From contig NC_092048.1 in the NCBI RefSeq assembly GCF_003086295.3, forward strand, positions 108,144,276 to 108,208,275: 64,000 bases of DNA, read 5' to 3'. The stretch is from Arachis hypogaea. Lineage: Eukaryota > Streptophyta > Magnoliopsida > Fabales > Fabaceae. A program made the translations under genes and the position numbers. Below the pieces are notes generated by a model, which was not told the DNA's origin, did no database searches, and worked only from the letters and a program-made list of their open reading frames with translations. Below are positions 43,430 through 56,554 of this stretch, one piece after another. Every line of letters starts with the position of its first letter. The first letter of the stretch is position 1.

Positions 43430-46400
43430 TGTAAGACCCAGAACTTTGAAAAGTCTTATTATGATCAAGTCTCAAATCATATAGTTATTTATAACCTTAA
43501 TTTCAAAGATTACTTTCTTAAGGATAATTAAGGCAAGTTGTGATTTATTGAATTTGAGATGAGTTATGATTATTATCCAATTTTACAATTATTGGATTAT
43601 TTTCTATATTCAAGTTATAAAGTTGGTAGTTGTGAAATAATAAGGATTTTATATGACTTGGATTAGATAAGTAATATTTTAAATATTAATATTGCTATTT
43701 TGGAAAAATAAAGGATTTAATTATATTATTTCCAATTATTGGATTTGAATATTTTATTGAAAATAATTTGTAAAATTGATGAGCAAATGGTATTTTCTAT
43801 ATACAATTAGTGTTGGATTTAATTGGGTTTCAATTACTATATTTTTCCCCAATTTCATTTGAAATTACAAAAGTACCCCAACCCTAGGTTTCAAAAATGA
43901 AACCCTACCCTAACCTAACTCCATCAGCCGCTGGGTTCCCTTTCTCCTTCACCAATCCAACGCACAGCTTCCCTGAACCCAGCAGCAGCAACCCTCTCCC
44001 CTTTCTCAAATCGAATCACAGCCACGCTCCCCATTTCCTAGCTCAGCGCCGTTTCTCCCACTCATGCACCTCTAGCCTCACCTCTCATCACGCAGCACAC
44101 ATTGCCTTCCCCAATACCCACGAAGAAGAAAGAAACAGACCAATGAGGGAGAGGGACGCGCTGCCAGTGTCATTTGGTTCGTGGAGCCGTCACCTCTGCT
44201 CGTCGACGCCGTTCAAGGAAGAAGGGAGGACGCGCGCGCGCAAGGGAGGAAGGAGCCGTCTAACTTGCTGCCGCCGCGCTGCTCGAGATCTTCAAACCAT
44301 CCGTGCCGCCGCCGTTCGTATCGCGACCAGAGGGGAGCGGGAGACCTAGAGGGAGGCGTCGCGCAGAGAGGGGCGCTGTCTTGCGCGCCGCCGTCACACC
44401 TGAATACCGCCGTTGCTACTGCGATTTTGCCGTCACTGGAGCTGGGTAGTCATCCTTACCAGCAGCGAGGAAGAAGTGAGATGAAACCCCCCTCCGTGTT
44501 TGCTGCTTCGGTCCGCTGAGAAAGGTCTTGGTGCCACCGGACTGCCTCACGTGAGGAGCACCGCCTTCGAAAGCTACCGTCGCCTAACCAGCTACTGCAG
44601 AAGTTGTCTCCTGTCGTATATGGCTGCCAGAGAAGTTGTTGTGGCCGCCGGAACCACTGCCGGAGCTTCTGGCTACTTTTGTCGTCGCCGGAAAAAATTG
44701 CCGGTAAGGGTTTTATTGAGGTTTCTGCCTTTTTGGATTTGAAGAATGTTTTTAATACTGCGTGGTTTTTATAGTTGATCCACCAGAGATTCTGGCCGCC
44801 GCTGGAGCTATTGCCGGGGCCGGTTCGAAGTCGCAGCTGCTTCGTGTTGTTATTCCGGTAAGAAATTATGTTTCGAGAAGCCTCGCGTTAGTTTTCGGTT
44901 GTGTTTGGTTAATAAATGAGTTTTCGTAACGTGGGGTCGAGTCCTGATTATTATATGTTGCGATTAGTGTTGCTTTGGTTATTGCGAAAGTAGCTGGGAG
45001 CTGAGGTTTTGGTTGCCGTCAGTTCGGGTTGAGGCGGAAAAGACTCTGTGAGACGTTTGGGTTATAGAATTGTGTTCTAAGGTAGGGACGCTTTCCGAAA
45101 ACTATAGTTTATTATTGGAATTATTACATATGGGTACTGATGTGAGATATTGTGTATTTGGTGATTGTATCTGCCTTATGTATTATTTGATTGACTCGAA
45201 TGACTATGGATGTTGGTTTGGCTGAATTGTTGTGTGGCTTGTGAAATGTAATGTTTGAAGTTGATTCTTTAAAGATTTGAAATCTGAGTTTAATCCGTTG
45301 AGGATTGGTTTGAATTGAGTCAATTATTTTGATGATGTGAAAAATAGAATACACTCTTGAATTCAGCCTAGCTTGCTTTAAATGATCTGGTTTTTGATAA
45401 ATGACTGTTACTGAACCGTTTCTTTAAAGCTTTGGAAATGAGTTTATTCGGCTGATAACGATTTGATTTTTAAAACGGTTTCCTTGAAATATGGAATTGA
45501 GATGACTGTTGGATTTGGCTTGCCTTGAACTGATTTTGGAATTCGGGCTGTTGGAAAAAGATTGTGGAATGGTTTTGTTGGGACCCGAACCGGGTGGCAA
45601 AGTCCAAGTTTTAGGGGAGATACTGCCAGAATTTCTATAAAATCTGAGTCTTTATTAAAATGTTGTTTGGAAAATGAGGAGTTAAAGACTTCTACTATTT
45701 TATTTGAATTATCAAGAAAAGGATGATTCATGCTTTCGAAATGAGTTAGTAATGAGGAAATTGTAATTTAGTCTTGCTTCTTAAGAAAGGCATTGCATCT
45801 CTTTCAGGAGAAAGTTATTTAGATGAAACTTGTGTTTTAAAGCTATTTGAATGTGAAAAGGGTTTACGCCTTTGAATTTGACTTGGGGGTTTCAATTAAA
45901 GAAGTTTCAATGACTTTGAAAGAATCTGAATGTCTATTGACAAATTTCATTTTGAAATGTTTTGAGAAAGGTTTTAAGTACTCTTTAAATTCTGAATTTT
46001 TGCAAGACTAAAACAATTTTGAACAGTTGAAATGCTTTAGAATTTATCATGGGGGTTGAAGCTGGTTTTGCCTAAGTAAAGGAAACGGCTTTGAAGGAAG
46101 TAAATAATTACGTGACTCGGTTTGGCTTAGATCTTATTTTATTACTCAAATCGGAAAGCCAAGGTTTTAATGATTTTAAATGAATTTGGCAAAACGAGTT
46201 ATGTTATTCTCCCCTAAGGACTTGGAACTCTTCCGAGAAACTTTTGTTACAAAAATCCCATTGTTGGATGGGTGATTTTGAATGTTTCAAAAGGAATCTT
46301 TAACTTTCCAGGGTTTTGGAAGTTTTGGAAAGAAGGAGCCGAGAGTGGCTTGTTTTAAAAAGGAAATTTTCCTTGAGTAAAAGTGGCTTATGAGCCTGAG

Positions 46401-47962
46401 ATAATTTGAGAAATGAGATCTTTAAAGCCAAGGCTGAAAAGAGTTGAAACTTGATTTCAAAGTGAAATGAATTGAGACAATGATTTATGGCTTAAATGCC
46501 GATTTCGTGAATTTGATGATTTTGAATGTGAAAGTGCTGTTTTGTTGAGAGCCGGAATGGCTGTGTATGATTATACATATTGATTGGTTCTGGATTGAAC
46601 CGTGAGCCGGAATGGCTGTGTATGATATGAATATTGGCTAGTTCTGAAATGAACCGTGAGCCGGATGGCTGAGATGGATGTTGATCCATGGATGAGATTG
46701 AATGCATGTTTATGCTGAATCATTGATAAATGTGAATGTTGCACTTTCACTATCGGAGATAAGAGTTTCCCTGGGAGAAAGCAGTGGCTAGCCACCACGT
46801 GCTCCAGGTTGAGACTCGAAGCTCTTGTGACCCTATGTCGTAAGTGTGGCCGGGCACTGTGAAAGGCCCGGATGAGCTCGCCCCCGTGAATATACGCCAG
46901 TGAGGGTGTTGGATATGGATCATGATTATGATCAAGTTTATATTGAGTATAACTCGAGTTGGGGATGCGCGACAGAGGGACAGTCCAATGGTTAGCTACC
47001 AGGACTTGTTGGGTTGGCTCTATAACCGACAGATGATATCATCAGCCACTAGGGACAGGCATGCATCATATACATCTATGTGACATTGCTTGGGTGTGCA
47101 TATTATACTTGGTTTGCCTATGTGATTAATTGCTAATTGTTCTACTTGCAATAATTGTTTGTTTGTGCTTGCATCTTCCTATTTGTGTTTGCTACTGGGA
47201 CTCTGTTGGACTGTGTGATTGGTTGATGGTTGGATTGTTTGGGCCTAGGGCCATGGTTGGAATGAGATGAATCCATGGTTGATTTCGGTTTTGTGTTTCT
47301 GGTTTGGAATAAAATATGAAAGGCTATTTTGGTTCCGCATAGATAAACCGTTTTGAAAGGCTTTTGAGTTTTTGAGAATTGAACGGTTCTTCTTTCAGAA
47401 AAGATTTTTAGACTTTACTTTTATTGTAAACCATTGTTTTTGAAAAGGAGGCATAAGACGGTTATTAATCACTAGTACGGTTTATCTTCACGTATCCTAT
47501 TACAGTAATTCCCAAAAAACCCTCTACTGAGAACCCTTTCGAGGATGATGTTCTCACCCCCTACATTTTTCCCCTTTCAGGATATGGGCGCAGAAGTCAC
47601 GAAGAGTTTACTTAGTTGTTGTTGAGATGCTTTGTATTGCTTTAGGTTATTATTTGTACCCTCGCCTTTATCTTGATATATTCTGTAAGAGGGATAGGGA
47701 TTGTATTGACTACTGCTTGTAATATTATGTATATATGAGTATATATGTATGTATATGGATGTACTCTTTATGAGTTTTTGTAAGTTGTATGGTATTTATG
47801 GATGTACGTTATCGAACGAAAGTATTTTTGGGAGCAGTATTGCGGTTTAAAGTTTTAAACAGGCTCATATTTTAGTATTAAAGAGTATAAGTGTCGTCGT
47901 AATGTCTGAGCTATCAGAGTTGCGCAGCCGGAAGCGTGAGCTTTGGTAGTTAGGGTGTTACA
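43430..47962 (+). repeat. LARD 5' LTR, 4533 bp
   Basis: It starts TGTAAGACCCAGAACTTTG and ends GGTGTTACA. A GC-rich block (43900-44700) carries an ORF of 150 codons conserved in the other LTR. About two and a half diverged copies of a ~60 bp unit (GAGCCGGAATGGCTGTGTATGA..) lie at 46552-46675. The LTR aligns with 50902-54737 with only a few percent differences by eye, so the insertion is fairly young. Confidence 0.92.
43897..44349 (+). other. 150-codon ORF inside the LARD LTR, function unknown
   Basis: MKPYPNLTPSAAGFPFSFTN.. is rich in Pro, Ser and Arg and has no recognised domain. The same ORF is open in the other LTR (51369-51821) with about nine changed residues. Most likely it is a leader ORF or chance frame in the GC-rich transcribed part of the LTR. 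Equal openness in both LTRs reflects their common origin and is not proof of coding. Confidence 0.35.
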
Positions 47963-47965
47963 TTA

Positions 47966-47977
47966 TGGTATCAGAGC
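47966..47977 (+). other. LARD primer-binding site, initiator tRNA-Met
   Basis: TGGTATCAGAGC, three bases after the LTR end, is the usual plant iMet primer site. Confidence 0.92.
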
Positions 47978-50901
47978 AGTCCTTCCTGTAGAGCCTGAGG
48001 AATGGACCGACTATGCTTCAATTGCATACTCTGAGCATTTGTCATGTATTAGGTCTTGTCGAATGACGAGAATTAGAGCTTTATGCACATGACGGTCTAT
48101 TGATTAACGCTGTTAGTCTTGCATTGTATAATTCCTTATATTAAGTTTGGCCGGCTTAATACTAGTGAATTATGTATATGAGAGCACTAATGGGTTATCT
48201 TAGATGATATACGAGTTTTGAGTAAAGCGAATCGCGGGTTTTGGAAACGCTGGAAACTATTTCTCAAGGCTCTTCAGTTGTGTGTCTTGAATTATGTTCG
48301 AGTCGACCTGTTCTTTTGTATCCTAACTTGAAGTTCTTGGTTGTTAATCCTTTTGAAAACTAGTTTGCTTTTTCAACTTTATTCCTTTATTCATATGCAT
48401 TCTTGTTTGATCTTAATTTCATATGCTTGTTTGGAATCCTTGTTGCATCTATCTTCCTCTGTTTGAGTTCTTCTTGATTCACGTGTTCCTTGATGTAGCC
48501 TTGAACTTGTCTTAATGTGCTGTGACTTTTAACTCCGGGTTCCGAGTTCATTCTTAGAGAACTTGTTGATTCAGTTTTCCTCTTATTTGATAGTGATTAC
48601 AGCTAATGTTGAGCTTTTTATAAAAATTGCTGTTGACTAGATATACACTTATCTATACGTGGAACTTCGAAAATTTCTTATACAGTTTAACAACTATTTA
48701 TTTCTAATACCTCATTTGTACTTTTACTGGTTTGCGGAACCGCATTTACTTCAAATACAATTTGACTTTCTAGTAATTTTACTATAGTTCCAATGCACAT
48801 CTTCATTTGATTATGTATTTGGGGTATTTTTCAAAATTCTGGAAAGAAAGGGAATTTTTCACTTTTATCCCGGTTGAGTTTCATTTGATAAACTTTACTT
48901 AATTCATTTCGATTTGAGTTTGATTTAGCATACTACATGGTTTATGCTATTGTTGTTCTTTTGAAAATGTTGGACTCATAGCTTTCTTCTTATGAACAGA
49001 CTCGTTCCTTCTTAAGCTTTTCACCTCTATGAATGTCATACGTGATTCTGTTTTTAACTAATCTTTTACATCTTGTGAAATTACCATTGATCTTGGTTTG
49101 TCCTCTCTTGTGAATCTCATCCGTATGTGAGTCAGTTTGATTCGTTTCAAATTAGTGCATTGTTTATTCTCTCATTTTCTCTACAAGAGTTTTTAGTTAA
49201 AGATTTACCTTTGAGAAATTACTAATGATTGAGTTGTCTTTTCCTATGACTTTTGTATTCTTTTGGATCAATTGAAAGCTTGTTTGATGACTCATGCCTA
49301 GTGAATCTTGTTTGGATTACTTTGGTTTAAGATCCTTTCTTGCAAGGCTTGACTCCTTTTTAGTACATCTTAAACTTCTTGAATGTTCTTCTGAGATGGT
49401 GATTTTAAGAACACTTTTGGGAGTCTTGTTATGAACTTTTTAAAGAAGTTTTGAATTCTCTTGTAAGAAGTTTTAAACGGAATTTATTTTCCGTTGCTTG
49501 ATTTAGATTGAAACCATTGTTCAATTTTTGACAAAATTGTTTTAAAGTTGACATGCGCTATTTTAAATGAGGTTTTGGAAAGTTTCCTTGTTTAGTGGAA
49601 ACCGGTTTGTTTGTAACGCACCACTTATTTCCTTTACCAAATTGTAAGCAAATTTTTATCTCGAAATTTCTTTTCTAAAAAGAGCTTAATTTTCTCTTGC
49701 GTCCTTACTATGAATGTTATACATGTTTGTTTGAATATGGACTTTGGAAAATTTTGAACAAGCATTTGATTTCTTCCGAGTTTTATGAATTGCTTTTGGT
49801 TAGGTTGTGCACCTAACTATCTTTCTAAAATATTTGAGGAAATATTTTAGCTATTAGTCAAACTTGTGTGCATTTTGTTTTGAAAACTCTACATAATCTA
49901 TTTCAACATGAAATTGAATTAAAGCAAAGCCACGTTTATGCTCTTATTACTCTCTTGAAGGATGATTGTTGTTTAACTTCTCTTTCAGACTGTAAAGTGA
50001 TTTTTGCAAGTTTTCGATTCTTTTAAGAACAATGTATTCGGAAGTATTTTAATTATGCTCGAGTTCTGTGAGCTTTGTCTTGGGTCTGAGATATTCTTTT
50101 CTGTAAACCTCCTACTTCTTCGACTCAACTTGAATTTGTTTCGAACTAAGGCGCTGGTTCTCTTCTTATTGGTCCTATTGAATTTCTTGGATCCAAGGAT
50201 TATCTTTGAAGTTGTCAATTGATTTATTTCTAGCAAACTTCATTGCTTGAGCGTCTTTGTTTATCTGGGAATTGGATACATTCTCTTAAATCTATGAGCA
50301 TTATCCTTGATATTGTTTCTCCGTTCTAAATCTTGTATCCTTCTGAGTAGACTCGATAATTGTTTGATATCACGTGTGACTTATAGACATAGTAACGCGA
50401 TGCATTAGTTCTTTAAGACGTGATATGTGTATACGGAAGTTGAAGCGGTAGGTGTGCAACATTATGAGTTGTGGGTGTCTTGTTCCTTGCGAACGGGTTT
50501 GTGGTCGTTAGGCTTATGATCGGTTATGGGATTGTAGAGTGCTTGATGGAGTTGGAAAGTTGAAACTTTGAGGTTGATATGAGATTAGTGTGCGGATATT
50601 AAGCACGTCGTTTTAACCCCATCATGTTTTATAGCCTTTGATGCCTTGCCCTACTATCACATGATTGACCCATGTTATCTTTTGCATTGAGCCTACCTTG
50701 TAACGTTTACTTTGCAATCACACTCCTACCTTTGCACCCTTATGCATATGACGATCAAAGTATTTGAAAATCGTATATATATGATTATGTTTTGAGATAT
50801 TTTTGCTTCTTCCTTAAATGTGTTCAAGGGTGAACTGTTATGAAATTTCCTTCGTTTTGTATCAATTTTCGAGGGTGAAAATTTTTATAAGGTGGGTAGG
50901 A
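47978..50901 (+). other. LARD non-coding interior
   Basis: About 2.9 kb of T-rich sequence without gag or pol motifs in any frame. The longest frames are under 90 codons. The last 20 bases (TTATAAGGTGGGTAGGA) serve as the likely polypurine tract before the 3' LTR. Confidence 0.8.
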
Positions 50902-53900
50902 TGTAAGACCCAGAACTTTGAAAAGTCTTATTATGATCAAGTCTCAAATCATATAGTTATTTATAGCCTTAATTTCAGAGATTACTTTCTTAAGGATAAT
51001 TAAGGCAAGTTGTGATTTATTGAATTTGAGATGAGTTATGATTATTATCCAATTTTATAATTATTGGATTATTTTCTATATTCAAGTTATAAAGTTGGTA
51101 GTTGTGAAATAATAAGGATTTTATATGACTTGGATTAGATAAGTAATATTTTAAATATTAATATTACTATTTTGGAAAAATAAAGGATTTAATTATATTA
51201 TTTCCAATTATTGGATTTGAATATTTTATTGAAAATAATTTGTAAAATTGATGAACAAATGGTATTTTCTATATACAATTAGTGTTGGATTTAATTGGGT
51301 TTCAATTACTATATTTTTCCCCAATTTCATTTGAAATTACAAAAGTACCCCAACCCTAGGTTTCAAAAATGAAACCCTACCCTAACCTAACTCCATCAGC
51401 CGCTGGGTTCCCTTTCTCCTTCACCAATCCAACGCACAGCTTCCCTGAACCCAGCAGTAGCAACCCTCTCCCCTTTCTCAAATCGAATCACAGCCACGCT
51501 CCCCATTTCCTAGCTCAGCGCCATTTCTCCCACTCATGCACCTCTAGCCTCACCTCTCATCACGCAGCACACATTGCCTTCCCCAATACCCACGAAGAAG
51601 AAAGAAATAGACCAGTGAGGGAGAGGGACGCGCCGCCAGTGTCATTTGGTTCGTGGAGCAGTTACCTCTGCTCGTCGATGCCGTTCAAGGAAGAAGGGAG
51701 GACGCGCGCGCGCAAGGGAGGAAGGAGCCGTCTAGCTTGCTGCCACCGCGCTGCTCGGGACCGTCAAACCATCCGTGCCGCCGCCATTCGTATCGCGACC
51801 AGAGGGGAGCGGGAGACCTAGAGGGAGGCGTCGCGCAGAGAGGGGCACTGTCTTGCGCGCCGCCATCGCACCTGAATACCGTCGTTGCTACTGCGAGTTC
51901 ACCGTCATTGGAGCTGGGTAGTCGTCCTTACCAGCAGCGAGGAAGAAGTGAGATGAAACCCCCCTCCGTGTCTGCTGCTTCGGTCCGCTGAGAAAGGTCT
52001 TGGCGCCGCCGGACTGCCTCACGTGAGGAGCACCACCGTCGAAAGCTGCCGTCGCCTAACCAGCTGCTGCAAAAGTTATCTCCTGTCGTGTATGGCTGCC
52101 GGAGAAGTTGTTGTGGCCGCCGGAACCACCGCCGGAGCTTCTTGCTACTTCTGTCGTCGCCGAAAAAAATTGCCGATAAGGGTTTTATTGAGGTTTCTGC
52201 CTTTTTGGATTTGAAGAATGTTTTTAATACTGCGTGATTTTTATAGTTGATCCACCGGAGATTCTGGCCGCCGCTGGAGCTGTTGCCAGGGCCGGTTCGA
52301 AGTCGCAGCTGCTTCGTGTTGTTATTCCGGTAAGAAATTATGTTTCGAGAAGCCTCGCGTTAGTTTTCGGTTGTGTTTGGTTAATAAATGAGTTTTGGTA
52401 ACGTGGGGTCGAGTCCTGATTATTATATGTTGCGATTAGTGTTGCTTTGGTTATTGCAAAAGTAGCTGGGAGCTGAGGTTTTGGTTGCCGTCAGTTCGGG
52501 TTGAGGCGGAAAGGACTCTGTGAGACGTTTGGGTTATGGAATTGCGTTCTAAGGTAGGGGCGCTTTCCGAAAACTATAGTTTATTATTGGAATTATTACA
52601 TATGGGTACTGATGTGAGATATTGTGTATTTGGTGATTGTATCTGCCTTATGTATTATTTGATTGACTCGAATGACTATAGATGTTGGTTTGGCTGAATT
52701 ATTGTGTGGCTTGTGAAATGTAACGTTTGAAGTTGATTCTTTAAAGATTTTAAATCTGAGTTTAATCCATTGAGGATTGGTTTGAATTGAGTCAATTATT
52801 TTGATGATGTGAAAAATAGAATACACTCTTGAATTCAGCCTGGCTTGCTTTAAATGATCTGGTTTTTTATAAATGATTGTTACTGAACCGTTTCTTTAAA
52901 GCTTTGGAAATGAGTTTATTCGGCTGATAACGATTTGATTTTTGAAACGGTTTCCTTGAAATATGGAATTGAGATGACTGTTGGATTTGGCTTGCCTTAA
53001 ACTGATTTTGGAATTCGGGCTGTTGGAAAAGGATTGTGGAATGGTTTTGTTGGGACCCGAACCGGGTGGCAAAGTCCAAGTTTTAGGGGAGATGCTGCCA
53101 GAATTTTTATAAAATCTGAGTCTTTATTAAAATGTTGTTTAGAAAATGAGGAGTTAAAGACTTCTACTATTTTATTTGAATTATCAAGAAAAGGATGATT
53201 CATGCTTTCGAAATGAGTTAGTAAAGAGGAAATTGTAATTTAGTCTTGCTTCTTAAGAAAGGCATTGCATCTCTTTCAGGAGAAAGTTATTTAGATGAAA
53301 CTTGTGTTTTAAAGCTATTTGAATGTGAAAAAGGTTTACGCCTTTGAATTTGACTTGGGGGTTTCAATTAAAGAAGTTTCAATGACTTTGAAAGAATCTG
53401 AATGTCTATTGACAAGTTTCATTTTGAAATGTTTTGAGAAAGGTTTTAAGTACTCTTTGAATTCTGAATTTTTGCATGACTAAAACAATTTTGAACAGTT
53501 GAAATGCTTTAGAATTTATCATGGGGGTTGAAGCTGGTTTTGCCTAAGTAAAAGAAACGGCTTTGAAGGAAGTAAATGATTACGTGACTCGGTTTGGCTT
53601 AGATCTTATTTTATTACTCAAATCGGAAAGCCAAGGTTTTAATGATTTTAAATGAATTTGGCGAAACGAGTTATGCTATTCTCCCCTAAGGACTTGGAAC
53701 TCTGCCGAGAAACTTTTGTTACAAAAATCCCATTGTTGGATGGGTGATTTTGAATGTTTCAAAAGGAATCTTTAACTTTCCAGGGTTTTGGAAGTTTTGG
53801 AAAGAGGGAGCCGAGAGTGGCTTATTTTAAAAAGGGAATTTTCCTTGAGTAAAAGTGGCTTATGAGCCTGAGATAATTTGAGAAATGAGATCTTTAAAGC

Positions 53901-54737
53901 CAAGGCTGAAAAGAGTTGAAACTTGATTTCAAAGTGAAATGAATTGAGAAAATGATTTATGGCTTAAATGCCGATTTCACGAATTTGATGATTTTGAATG
54001 TGGAAGTGCTGTTTTGTTGAGAGCTAGAATGGCTGTGTATGATTATACATATTGATTGGTTCTGGATTGAACCGTGAGCCGGAATGGCTGTGTATGATAT
54101 GAATATTGGCTGGTTCTGGAATGAACCGTGAGCCGGATGGCTGAGATGGATGTTGATCCATGGATGAGATTGAATGCATGTTTATGCTGAATCATTGATA
54201 AATGTGAATGTTGCACTTCCACTATCGGAGATAAGAGTTTTCCTGGGAGAAAGCAGTGGCTAGCTACCACGTGCTCCATGTTGAGACTCGAAGCTCTTGT
54301 GACCCTATGTCGTAAGTGTGGCCGGGCACTGTGAAAGGCCCAGATGAGCTCGCCCCCGTGAATATACACCAGTGAGGGTGTTGGATATGGATCATGATTA
54401 TGATCAAGTTTATATTAAGTATAACTCGAGTTGGGGATGCGCGACAGAGGGACAGTCCAATGGTTAGCTACCAGGACTTGTTGGGTTGGCTCTATAACCG
54501 ACAGATGATATCATCAGCCACTAGGGACAGGCATGCATCATATGCATCTATATGACATTTCTTGGGTGTACATATTATACTTGGTTTGCCTATGTGATTA
54601 ATTGCTAATTGTTCTACTTGCAATAATTGTTTGTTTGTGCTTGCATCTTTCTATTTGTGTTTGCTACTGGGACTCTGTTGGACTGTGTGATTGGTTGATG
54701 GTTGGATTGTTTGGGTCTAGGGCCATGGTTGGAATGA
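50902..54737 (+). repeat. LARD 3' LTR, truncated after 3836 bp
   Basis: It is nearly identical to 43430-47265. The match stops at GCCATGGTTGGAATGA, after which unrelated AT-rich DNA follows. About 700 bp of the LTR end is missing, so no target duplication can be checked. Confidence 0.92.
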
Positions 54738-55573
54738 TATCAATAAAAAAATTGATTAACAACTCATCCTTTTTTAATTTCAATAAAAAAATAAATTGAT
54801 TAGATGCAAAATATTTAATATTTAATATTTAATAATTTTAATCATTTAAATTTTAATTACCAAAAATTGTGTTAAAAATTAATTATAAACTTAATAATCG
54901 ATAATATATATTATATTAGCACGTAAATAATAATATCTAATGTATTGATTATTTTTTTTTGACAGAATTAATGTATAATTTATTGAGGATTGATTTATTA
55001 TCCAAAATTTTTTTCATAAACTTTTAATATATAAAAATAATGATCTTATTTTTTATTATTATTTAAGAAATTCTTCATAATTTTTTAATTATGTAATTAA
55101 CTTTTATTACTGCTTTTATACTAAAAAATATCAATTTATAATATTTACATATTTTTTCACTACTAATAAATAAATAAGTATTTGCACTATTATGCTTATT
55201 GTCTTAGATGATAACTTAAATTACTTATTTTGTATGTTAAATAATATTTTGTATGTTAAATTTATTAAATATTAAGATAAAAAATTTGTTGAATAAATTA
55301 TATAAATAGTCATTATAGAAAAGAAAATAAATTATATATCATATATAATAATTCTTGATATATATATAGTGTCATGTATATATTAAGATTATCTATTTTA
55401 ATTATGTGAGTAATTATTGTTATTTTCATTTTTTGTTACATTAGAAAATAATATTTAAAGCTAAAAAAGAGATCATTAATTTTTTTAATTTGAATTAAAA
55501 AATGTCTTGTAAATATATCCAACTTTTATATATATTAAGTGTTATAATGTTAAATAGTATAGTATTTGCTATA
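54738..55573. other. AT-rich sequence right of the truncated LTR
   Basis: No gene was seen. It starts with ATCAATAAAAAAATTGATTA, a short palindromic AT stretch whose parts recur within 60 bp (TTTCAATAAAAAAATAAATT), at the LTR break. Confidence 0.5.
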
Positions 55574-55581
55574 ACAATTAC

Positions 55582-56470
55582 CAGAGACGGACGTACATAT
55601 ATAATTGTGGGAGCAACCGTCCCCACTACAATTTGAAAATTTTTTGAGTAGTATATGATAATAATATTTATTTGACCCCACTAAATTATTGAATTTGACC
55701 CCACAATAATTTTTTATTCAATTTTTGGTACTTCATAGTCAATTTAAAAATTTTATATTAGATGTCATTAGAATGATCAATTCTCAACTTAAATGAAATT
55801 TGTGTTTTTTTTTTTAGAAATCAACTCGAAAGAGTATTCTTTATCTTTTTTTATATTAGTTTTAATTTTTTTTCCATAACAATTGTATTAATTGAAAAAA
55901 CTTTCTCAACTATGAATCTCAATAAATATTGGCTTCTAATTGTATGAGAAATAAATTTTTAAATAAGTATTTACTTATATATATGTAAGAATAATACTAC
56001 ACATCCAAGTCTTTTTATGAACTAAGTCTAACCAAGTTAAACAATAATACTTGAAATAATATTAGTGATAACTGATTTTTGTTATCTTAGACTAACTTGG
56101 GTGGACTTGGTTAACAAAAGAACATGAATATGTAGCATTATCCTATATAAAAAGACAGATATTTCGATTGTATTGTTAAAAAAAAGATTACTTAATTTTT
56201 TTATCATACGAAACTTAAATAATAAAATTCTAAATTATATGTTATTATTTAAATTACTATTTTAGTGTTTTAATTTGTAAATTAGATATTTCAAAAACTA
56301 ACTATATTATATGTATATAGAAAATAACCACCTGTAGATATATATTGAAATAAAAAATATACATTAAAAATAAATTAAACAATACATATATTTATATATA
56401 AATACATAACGATTAATGAATAATTTGATAACTGATTTTTATATACACATAATATTTTTATTATAAAAAT

Positions 56471-56512
<42 letters not shown>

Positions 56513-56546
56513 CCCCCACTATCAAAATTTTCTGGATCCGTCATTG
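55582..56546. mobile_element. hAT-like non-autonomous element, 965 bp, TSD ACAATTAC
   Basis: The left end CAGAGACGGACGTA and right end (reverse complement CAATGACGGATCCAGA) are imperfect inverted repeats of the CAGNGACGGA type. Both sides carry the same 8 bp, ACAATTAC (55574-55581 and 56547-56554), the duplication length of hAT transposons. There is no transposase. The interior has another MITE and an AT microsatellite (about 56475-56510). Confidence 0.88.
55990..56147. mobile_element. MITE nested in the hAT-like element
   Basis: AATAATACTACACATCCAAG .. TAACCAAGTT at the left is mirrored at the right by AACTTGGGTGGACTTGGTTA .. TGTAGCATTATCC, arms of about 50 bp. Length is about 158 bp. Confidence 0.78.
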
Positions 56547-56554
56547 ACAATTAC

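Larger units (their letters stand above)
43430..54737 (+). mobile_element. LARD-like Ty3/gypsy-derived retrotransposon with 4.5 kb LTRs, 3' LTR truncated
   Basis: 5' LTR 43430-47962, iMet primer site 47966-47977, interior 47978-50901 without any pol domain, and 3' LTR from 50902 broken off at 54737. The internal end (TTTTCGAGGGTGAAAATTTT .. AAGGTGGGTAGGA, then TGTAAGACCC) has the look of chromovirus (Tekay/Del-type) elements. Large LTRs around a non-coding interior define a LARD. It depends on proteins from other elements. Confidence 0.87.

Noticed and set aside
43430..54737. Segmental duplication as an explanation of the two 4 kb repeats
   Set aside because: TG..CA ends, an iMet primer site and a purine tract at the right positions identify them as LTRs.
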